From: Chloroflexota bacterium
GTDB taxonomy: Bacteria; Chloroflexota; Anaerolineae; Anaerolineales; DRMV01
DNA: 9,791 nt
Assembly (NCBI GenBank): GCA_013154225.1
Contig: JAADCW010000020.1
Coordinates: 1 to 9,791, forward strand
Direction of reading: 5' to 3'
The notes below the pieces were generated by a model. That model was not told where the DNA came from. It ran no database searches and saw nothing but the letters and a program-made list of their open reading frames with translations. This document shows, piece by piece, positions 5,786 to 9,791 of the stretch. Each line of letters begins with the position of its first letter. Position 1 is the first letter of the stretch. A program made the position numbers and the translations under genes.

Positions 5786-6556
5786 ATGGATTCGCCGTTG
5801 CACGTCAGCCGTGAAGGGGCGGTGATGGTGCTGACCCTCAACCGCCCTAAAGTCAATGCGTTTACGCACGATCTCACCGTTGCCTTGCAAAAAGCCCTGG
5901 CACAAGCCGCCCGTGAAAAAGACGTCCGCGCGGTGTTGCTCAACGCCAATGGGCGGGCTTTTAGCGCGGGGCAAGATTTGACCGAACTTCAAGCCGTTGA
6001 AGGCGAATCTTTGCGCCACCACCTGCAGGTGACTTACAATCCTTTGATTTTGCAATTGCGGCGGTTGGAAAAGCCCGTGCTTGCGGCCCTGCATGGCGCG
6101 GTGGCCGGGGCCGCGTTGGGGGTGGCGTTGGCGTGCGATTTGCGCATTGCCGCGGAGGGGACACAGTTTTTGGTGGGTTTTTCGGGTATTGGTCTGGCGC
6201 CTGATTCTGGGGTTTCGTTGTTGTTGCCCTTGATGATGGGCTTGGGTCGCGCAACCGAGTATGCCTTTACGAATAAGCCTTTTGGGGCGGAAGAAGCCCT
6301 GGCCTGGGGCGTGGTAAACCGCGTGGTGCCCGCGGAGCGTCTGCACGAAGAGGCGTTGGCTTGGGCGCAGGAACTCGCGGCCGGCCCTTTGACGGCCTTG
6401 GGTTTGACCAAGCGGGCCTTCAACCGGGCGATCATGCCTCATCTGGAAGCCGTGCTGGATTACGAGGCTCACATTCAGGACATTGCAGGCCGCACGCCGG
6501 AGCACCACGAAGGTGTGCAAGCCTTTTTGGAAAAGCGCCCGCCGCGTTACACATAA
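5786..6556 (+). CDS. Crotonase-family enzyme, PaaG-like enoyl-CoA isomerase rather than hydratase
   Basis: This 256-residue protein has the crotonase fold acting on an acyl-CoA. The CoA-binding and oxyanion segment AFSAGQDLTE is at 58-67, the second oxyanion loop HGAVAGAALG at 103-112, and the catalytic-loop region GIGLAPDSGVSLLLP at 134-148. By hand alignment to rat mitochondrial hydratase, both hydratase glutamates (Glu144, Glu164) are replaced, by Gly112 and Phe132. Asp140 of the PDSG motif stands where PaaG-type isomerases have their catalytic Asp. The AGQDL wording is also PaaG-like. It is therefore more likely a double-bond or ring-opening isomerase, in aromatic or unsaturated fatty-acid breakdown, than a hydratase. 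No other phenylacetate genes are nearby, so the substrate is open. The ATG at 5786 is preferred over an in-frame GTG at 5780 because a perfect AGGAGG (5775-5780) lies 5 nt before it and would overlap the GTG. No clear promoter is seen; six T and a small CCGC/GCGG palindrome (5754-5764) precede the ribosome binding site. Confidence 0.9.
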   Translation: MDSPLHVSREGAVMVLTLNRPKVNAFTHDLTVALQKALAQAAREKDVRAVLLNANGRAFSAGQDLTELQAVEGESLRHHLQVTYNPLILQLRRLEKPVLAALHGAVAGAALGVALACDLRIAAEGTQFLVGFSGIGLAPDSGVSLLLPLMMGLGRATEYAFTNKPFGAEEALAWGVVNRVVPAERLHEEALAWAQELAAGPLTALGLTKRAFNRAIMPHLEAVLDYEAHIQDIAGRTPEHHEGVQAFLEKRPPRYT

Positions 6557-6582
6557 CGCCCTTGCGTGCTCAAATCATCCGC

Positions 6583-6613
6583 AAACAGCCTGCCCATCGG
6601 CAGGCTGTTTTTT
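6583..6613 (+). terminator. Intrinsic terminator of the crotonase gene
   Basis: A perfect 12-bp stem AAACAGCCTGCC (6583-6594) / GGCAGGCTGTTT (6599-6610) with a CATC loop runs into a T tract (6608-6613). The A-rich 5' arm could make it weakly active also for minus-strand transcripts from the metallopeptidase gene, for which no other terminator is visible. Confidence 0.94.
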
Positions 6614-6884
6614 ACTGGCTTTGCGCAACAACTGGAACTCTTGTAAAAGGGGGTTGCATGAGATGTTACGCAGGTCGCAGGCCATCCAGACCAACAACAG
6701 AGAGCGGCTTTCTCCCCTCTCCCAAAGGGAGAGGAGGGACGCTCGTGGGCCTCAAAACCAGACGGGCTTGCAATAACATCGATTTGTGTCAGGTAATCAG
6801 TTTTTCTTACACAGTTGCGTTCTCGAAAGGCGTTTTCCTCTTTTTGTTGCTCGCGCTAATTTGCGTTCTCAAAATCCCAGGGCG
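6614..6884. other. Convergent intergenic region
   Basis: This 271-bp gap separates the ends of two convergent genes. It contains a short pyrimidine/purine palindrome (6716-6734) and a 10-bp direct repeat TTGCGTTCTC (6815-6824 and 6861-6870). No gene or clear terminator for the minus-strand gene was found. A plus-strand frame opening at 6658 after a G-rich site is judged spurious because it runs into the antisense of the metallopeptidase gene. Confidence 0.5.
6716..6734. repeat. Short palindromic CCTCTCCC-type intergenic repeat
   Basis: CCTCTCCC (6716-6723), AAA, GGGAGAGG (6727-6734) form a perfect 8-bp stem with a 3-nt loop. Palindromes of this wording are a frequent intergenic repeat in several GC-rich bacterial genomes. 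Whether it is repeated in this genome cannot be seen from one window. It has no T tract and so is not an obvious terminator. Confidence 0.5.
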
Positions 6885-8144
6885 CTATTTCTTCTCCCCC
6901 AAGGCTTTTTGCAGGTCTTCGTATGAAGACATCCAGGCAATGCGTTTGAGGAAAGCCGCGACCGATGGGCTTTCGGCCCGCAGTTGGCGCACTGCCGCGC
7001 CCACTGGATCTTCCCCAGCGGCCCCGCCAGGGCTGGCGGCATACGCGCCGTAAAAAGCAAAGTAGGCCTGGTTGAGTTTGCGGATGTGGTAGCCGTGTTC
7101 CCAGAAGAAGCGACGGCGTTGTTCCATGTAGGCCTCGGCTTCTTCTACTTTGCCTTCGGCCAAAAGTTCATCTACATGCACGCGGGTTTTGCGCATTTCT
7201 GCCCGAAAGTCAAACGCGGGTGGATTGTTTTGGGTGTTGTTTTGGGTTTGGGTGGATGGCGGTGGGGGAGGTGGGGGCACTTTGTCGGGGTAGTATTGTT
7301 CCAGCACCATCCGGCCGATTTCCTTGCCCACAATGCTGGCCGTGGTTTCGTTCATGGTGCGCAGGGCTGGGCTGGTGTCGTAGTGAAGCCCCAAGGGATG
7401 CCAGTCCAAATAGTTGTGGGTCCATTCGTGCGCGATGGTTTCCACCAGCCAGGGAAGGTTGTCGGTCTGCATGACCATGGTTGGATATACGCCTACCCCG
7501 CCAATGGGTACGACCAACGTGGAAACGTCCAGGGCCTGGGCTACTTCGTCTTCCAGGCGGATTTGCTGTTCCAGGGTGAGGTTGGGTTCCAGAGAGATGT
7601 TGGCAATTTGGCGAATTTCCGTGCGCGGGGAGACGATGAGCGCCATAGGCACCGGGGTGGTGCGGTAAAGCACAGGGGGCATGGGTTGTCCGCCCAACCC
7701 CAGGCCATTTTCGGCCAGAACCGCGCTGATTTGGGCTTGGAGCACCTGCTCGGCCAGGGGCGCCAACCAGGTGCGGCGGTCGTAATCTTTGGCAAGTTGT
7801 TCCCGCAGAGCGTTGACTTTGGCCTCATCCACACCGTTGGGGTCTGCCAGCGCATCGCGCAGGCGGGCTTCGTTGCGGTTGATGTCGCCCATCAGGTCCA
7901 GATAATCCAGCACAATTTGGCGGTCAGTGGCAGGATCCACCCGTCGTTCAGCGCCCATGGTGCCGAAGGCAATTTTGGTCTCCCAGGCGTGCCACAGCCA
8001 TGAGGTGTAGTCGAATTCCAGCGGGCGGGTAAACGCGTGAATGCGCGCCATTTGATCGCCCGGTGGCAGTTGGCTTTGGGTGAGGAAAGGCGTTAGAATG
8101 AGTATAAGGACAAAATTTGTGAGGAATAACCGCCAACGTCGCAT
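6885..8144 (-). CDS. Putative membrane-anchored zinc metallopeptidase (gluzincin-like, HEWTH motif)
   Basis: I do not recognise the family, but this 419-residue protein has the hallmarks of a zinc peptidase facing outside the cell. Residues 1-24 are an uncleaved anchor or signal peptide (basic MRRWR, then a hydrophobic stretch). The active-site helix VETIAHEWTHNYL gives the HEXXH motif, with His239, Glu240 and His243. Downstream, NETTAS provides Glu266 as candidate third zinc ligand, which fits a gluzincin layout; Glu275 is an alternative. A run of prolines and a Gln/Asn/Thr-rich linker (290-309) connects to a charged helical C-terminal region (310-347), followed by an aromatic segment WEHGYHIRKLNQAYFAFYG. 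Residues 75-145 look helical. It is divergent from isocitrate dehydrogenase and convergent with the crotonase gene. The -10 placement suggests a leaderless transcript beginning at the ATG. It could also be an inactive or structural relative, but the key residues are all present. Confidence 0.85.
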   Translation of the reverse strand: MRRWRLFLTNFVLILILTPFLTQSQLPPGDQMARIHAFTRPLEFDYTSWLWHAWETKIAFGTMGAERRVDPATDRQIVLDYLDLMGDINRNEARLRDALADPNGVDEAKVNALREQLAKDYDRRTWLAPLAEQVLQAQISAVLAENGLGLGGQPMPPVLYRTTPVPMALIVSPRTEIRQIANISLEPNLTLEQQIRLEDEVAQALDVSTLVVPIGGVGVYPTMVMQTDNLPWLVETIAHEWTHNYLDWHPLGLHYDTSPALRTMNETTASIVGKEIGRMVLEQYYPDKVPPPPPPPSTQTQNNTQNNPPAFDFRAEMRKTRVHVDELLAEGKVEEAEAYMEQRRRFFWEHGYHIRKLNQAYFAFYGAYAASPGGAAGEDPVGAAVRQLRAESPSVAAFLKRIAWMSSYEDLQKALGEKK

Positions 8145-8150
8145 GGTGTG

Positions 8151-8156
8151 ATTTTA
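8151..8156 (-). promoter_or_regulatory. -10 box of the metallopeptidase gene
   Basis: TAAAAT reads 8156-8151 on the minus strand. Counting seven positions places the transcript start at 8144, the A of the ATG, so the mRNA would be leaderless. No good -35 box lies at normal spacing, although the CRP/FNR-type palindrome is centred about 44 bp upstream. No useful Shine-Dalgarno precedes the ATG. Confidence 0.4.
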
Positions 8157-8180
8157 CCGCGCTTTCCTTAAGAGCGGCTT

Positions 8181-8196
8181 TGTGACGATTGTCACT
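8181..8196. promoter_or_regulatory. CRP/FNR-family-type operator between divergent genes
   Basis: TGTGA (8181-8185), six bases, TCACT (8192-8196) matches 9 of the 10 fixed bases of the CRP-type consensus TGTGA-N6-TCACA; the inner arms GTGAC/GTCAC are a perfect palindrome. Its centre (8188.5) is about 42 bp upstream of the predicted icd transcript start (8231). That is essentially the class II activator position, replacing the missing -35 box. The centre is also about 44 bp from the predicted metallopeptidase start on the other strand. No regulator of this family is encoded in the window. Confidence 0.55.
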
Positions 8197-8215
8197 CCCG
8201 AATGCTGGCAGGCAA

Positions 8216-8224
8216 TGCTATAAT
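8216..8224 (+). promoter_or_regulatory. Extended -10 promoter of isocitrate dehydrogenase
   Basis: TGCTATAAT combines the extended TG (8216-8217) with a perfect TATAAT (8219-8224). No -35 box is found at 16-18 bp. TTGTCA at 8189-8194 is 24 bp away and belongs to the operator-like palindrome. Transcription should begin near 8231, leaving a 75-nt leader that carries a small hairpin AGGCC-ATTT-GGCCT (8240-8253). Confidence 0.75.
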
Positions 8225-8305
8225 GGAAAGCGTTATATTAGGCCATTTGGCCTTCTCGTGGGCAACCCCTTGGAGAAAATTCAAGCATAAAGGAGAGATA
8301 CGCGT

Positions 8306-9712
8306 ATGGGCTACACAATCATCGAGGTGCCGGAAGGCGGTGCCAAAATCACCAAGCCGGGCGATAAGTTAATCGTCCCTGACAATCCGATTATCCCCTT
8401 TATCGAGGGCGATGGCACGGGGCGCGATATTTGGCGCGCGTCGGTGCGGGTCTTCAACGCCGCGGTGGAGAAGGCTTATAAGGGCAAGCGCAAGATCTAC
8501 TGGATGGAAGTGTACGCGGGCGAGAAAGCGTACAACAAGTTTGGTGAATGGCTGCCCGAAGAGACCATTAAGGCCTTCCGCGAATATTTGGTGGGCATCA
8601 AGGGCCCGTTGACCACCCCGATTGGTGGCGGGATTCGCTCGTTGAACGTTGCACTGCGCAAGGCGCTGGATTTGTACGTTTGCCAGCGGCCTGTGAAATA
8701 CGTGGATGGTGTGCCTTCGCCTGTGAAGCACCCCGAATACGTGGACATGGTGATTTTCCGGGAAAACACCGAAGACATCTACGCGGGCATTGAATTCCAA
8801 ATGGGCACGCCCGAGTGGAAGAAGTTCATGGACATCTTCAAAGAGAACTTCCCGGAAGAGTATGCCAAGATGCGCTTCCCCGACACCTCGGGCATTGGCA
8901 TCAAGCCGGTGTCCAAGGAAGGCACCGAGCGCCTGGTGCGCGCGGCCATCAAGTGGGCTTTGGCCAACGGCCGCAAGCGCCTCAGCCTGGTGCACAAGGG
9001 CAACATCATGAAGTTCACGGAAGGCGCGTTCCGCAACTGGGGCTATGCCCTGGCCAAGCGCGAATTCCGCAATGAAATCGTGACCGAGCGCGAATCGTGG
9101 ATTCTGAGCAACAAGGAAAAGAACCCCAACCTGAGCGACGAAGAAAACGCTCGCATGATTGAGCCGGGCTTCAACATGCTGCCCCCGGACAAGAAGCAGG
9201 AAGTGATCCAAGAGGTGAAAGACGCGCTGAAACTGTGGCCGACCCACGGTGATGGCAAGTGGAAGTCCAAGCTGCTCATCAAAGACACCATTGCCGACAT
9301 CGTCTTCCAGCAGACCATCACCCGCGCACGGGAATTTGACGTCTTGGCCACCATGAACCTGAACGGCGACTACCTCTCGGACGCGCTGGCCGCGCAAATC
9401 GGCGGCATGGGCATTGCCCCGGGCGCGAACATCAACTACGACACCGGCCACGCCATTTTCGAGGCCACCCACGGGACTGCACCCAAATACGCAGACCTGG
9501 ACAAAGTCAACCCTGGTTCGGTCATCCTCTCGGGTGAGATGATGTTCCGCTACATGGGTTGGGATGAGGTGGCCGATTTGATCTGGAAGGGCATCACCGG
9601 TGCGGTCAAGGCCAAGACCGTGACCTACGACTTCCATCGGCTGATGGACGACGCGACCTTGCTCAAATGTTCCGAGTTCGGTGACGCGATCATCCAGCAT
9701 ATGGACGACTAA
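8306..9712 (+). CDS. icd: NADP-dependent isocitrate dehydrogenase
   Basis: This TCA-cycle enzyme oxidises isocitrate to 2-oxoglutarate and CO2 with reduction of NADP, acting as a cytoplasmic homodimer. It is 468 residues. Visible are the N-terminal IEGDGTGRDI (33-42) and the substrate loop GGIRSLNVALRK with Ser112, the residue phosphorylated in the E. coli enzyme. Arg128, Arg152 and Tyr159 (RENTEDIYAG) follow, then the VHKGNIMKFTEG helix with Lys231 and metal-binding aspartates in KDTIAD and NGDYLSD (Asp327, Asp355, Asp359). The coenzyme motif HGTAPKYA has Lys394-Tyr395, and YDFHR has Tyr441 and Arg445, matching the NADP-specific residues of the E. coli enzyme. Compared with the 416-residue E. 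coli protein there is an insert of about 45-50 residues near 266-320, a feature I associate with cyanobacterial-type enzymes. AGGAG (8291-8295) lies 10 nt before the ATG. It is monocistronic, with a CRP/FNR-type site at its promoter and a terminator after it. Confidence 0.97.
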   Translation: MGYTIIEVPEGGAKITKPGDKLIVPDNPIIPFIEGDGTGRDIWRASVRVFNAAVEKAYKGKRKIYWMEVYAGEKAYNKFGEWLPEETIKAFREYLVGIKGPLTTPIGGGIRSLNVALRKALDLYVCQRPVKYVDGVPSPVKHPEYVDMVIFRENTEDIYAGIEFQMGTPEWKKFMDIFKENFPEEYAKMRFPDTSGIGIKPVSKEGTERLVRAAIKWALANGRKRLSLVHKGNIMKFTEGAFRNWGYALAKREFRNEIVTERESWILSNKEKNPNLSDEENARMIEPGFNMLPPDKKQEVIQEVKDALKLWPTHGDGKWKSKLLIKDTIADIVFQQTITRAREFDVLATMNLNGDYLSDALAAQIGGMGIAPGANINYDTGHAIFEATHGTAPKYADLDKVNPGSVILSGEMMFRYMGWDEVADLIWKGITGAVKAKTVTYDFHRLMDDATLLKCSEFGDAIIQHMDD

Positions 9713-9725
9713 ACAAACGCGAGAT

Positions 9726-9770
9726 GCAGGGCGTGCCTCGTGGCGAGGAACGCCCTGCTCAATTTTGTTT
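9726..9770 (+). terminator. Intrinsic terminator of icd
   Basis: GCAGGGCGTGCCTCG (9726-9740) pairs with CGAGGAACGCCCTGC (9744-9758) over 15 positions with a single G-A mismatch and a TGG loop. A T-rich tail (TCAATTTTGTTT) follows. It starts 13 nt after the icd stop. Confidence 0.88.
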
Positions 9771-9791
9771 CCAGTTTCGCTGGAGTGAGGA

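Noticed and set aside
6658..7053. Possible small plus-strand membrane protein after a G-rich site
   Set aside because: The frame reads through the palindromic repeat (giving PSPKGRGG) and then into the antisense of the metallopeptidase C-terminus.
8189..8224. TTGTCA as -35 box for the icd promoter
   Set aside because: The spacing to TATAAT is 24 bp. The hexamer lies inside the CRP/FNR-type palindrome.
8369..9700. 443-codon open frame antisense to icd
   Set aside because: It is a mirror of GC-rich coding sequence; the icd frame on the other strand has every catalytic motif and a promoter, ribosome binding site and terminator.
1..9791. CRISPR array, transposase, phage or toxin-antitoxin genes
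   Set aside because: No regularly spaced direct repeats, transposase motifs or small paired toxin-antitoxin frames were found on either strand.

Overview
The window looks like a GC-rich chromosomal segment of a Chloroflexota bacterium, most likely class Anaerolineae. This is inferred from protein character: a secreted protein with Ig-like repeats and a Pro/Thr linker, a GAF-type NarL-family kinase with no periplasmic sensor, a MOFRL-type glycerate kinase, and an NADP isocitrate dehydrogenase with a long insert. No marker gene confirms the taxonomy. Genes are densely packed, with good sigma-70-type promoters and strong intrinsic terminators. There are no insertion sequences, phage genes or CRISPR arrays.

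Layout. Positions 1-981 (minus) hold the N-terminal 327 residues of a secreted, cysteine-rich protein that runs off the left edge. It has a TTGTCG-17-TACAAT promoter at 1075-1047. After an intergenic stretch come a tRNA-Val(CAC) gene with its own promoter, encoded CCA and terminator (1308-1460). Then follows a likely operon on the plus strand: a NarL-type sensor histidine kinase (1516-2898, probably leaderless), an alpha/beta hydrolase (2912-3685) and a class II glycerate 2-kinase (3723-5060). A short very acidic protein of unknown function (5172-5669) has its own extended -10 promoter and a 5' leader with two mutually exclusive hairpins, one of which covers the Shine-Dalgarno. It ends at a UUCG-loop terminator. 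A crotonase-fold enzyme of isomerase (PaaG-like) rather than hydratase type (5786-6556) follows, also with a terminator. Convergent to it is a membrane-anchored putative zinc metallopeptidase (8144-6885, minus). Divergent from that is NADP-isocitrate dehydrogenase (8306-9712, plus), closed by a hairpin terminator near the right edge.

How the genes relate. Isocitrate dehydrogenase (TCA cycle), glycerate kinase (glycerate to 2-phosphoglycerate) and the acyl-CoA isomerase are separate central and peripheral carbon steps rather than one pathway. The most suggestive regulatory structure is the divergent intergenic region 8145-8305. There a near-consensus CRP/FNR-type palindrome (TGTGA-N6-TCACT) is centred about 42 bp upstream of the predicted start of icd transcription, next to an extended -10 with no -35 box. 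The same palindrome lies about 44 bp upstream of the predicted leaderless start of the metallopeptidase.

I found no clear-cut new multi-gene system. The points most worth a second look are the CRP/FNR site, the hairpin switch before the acidic protein, the cysteine-rich repeats of the truncated secreted protein, and the orphan metallopeptidase.
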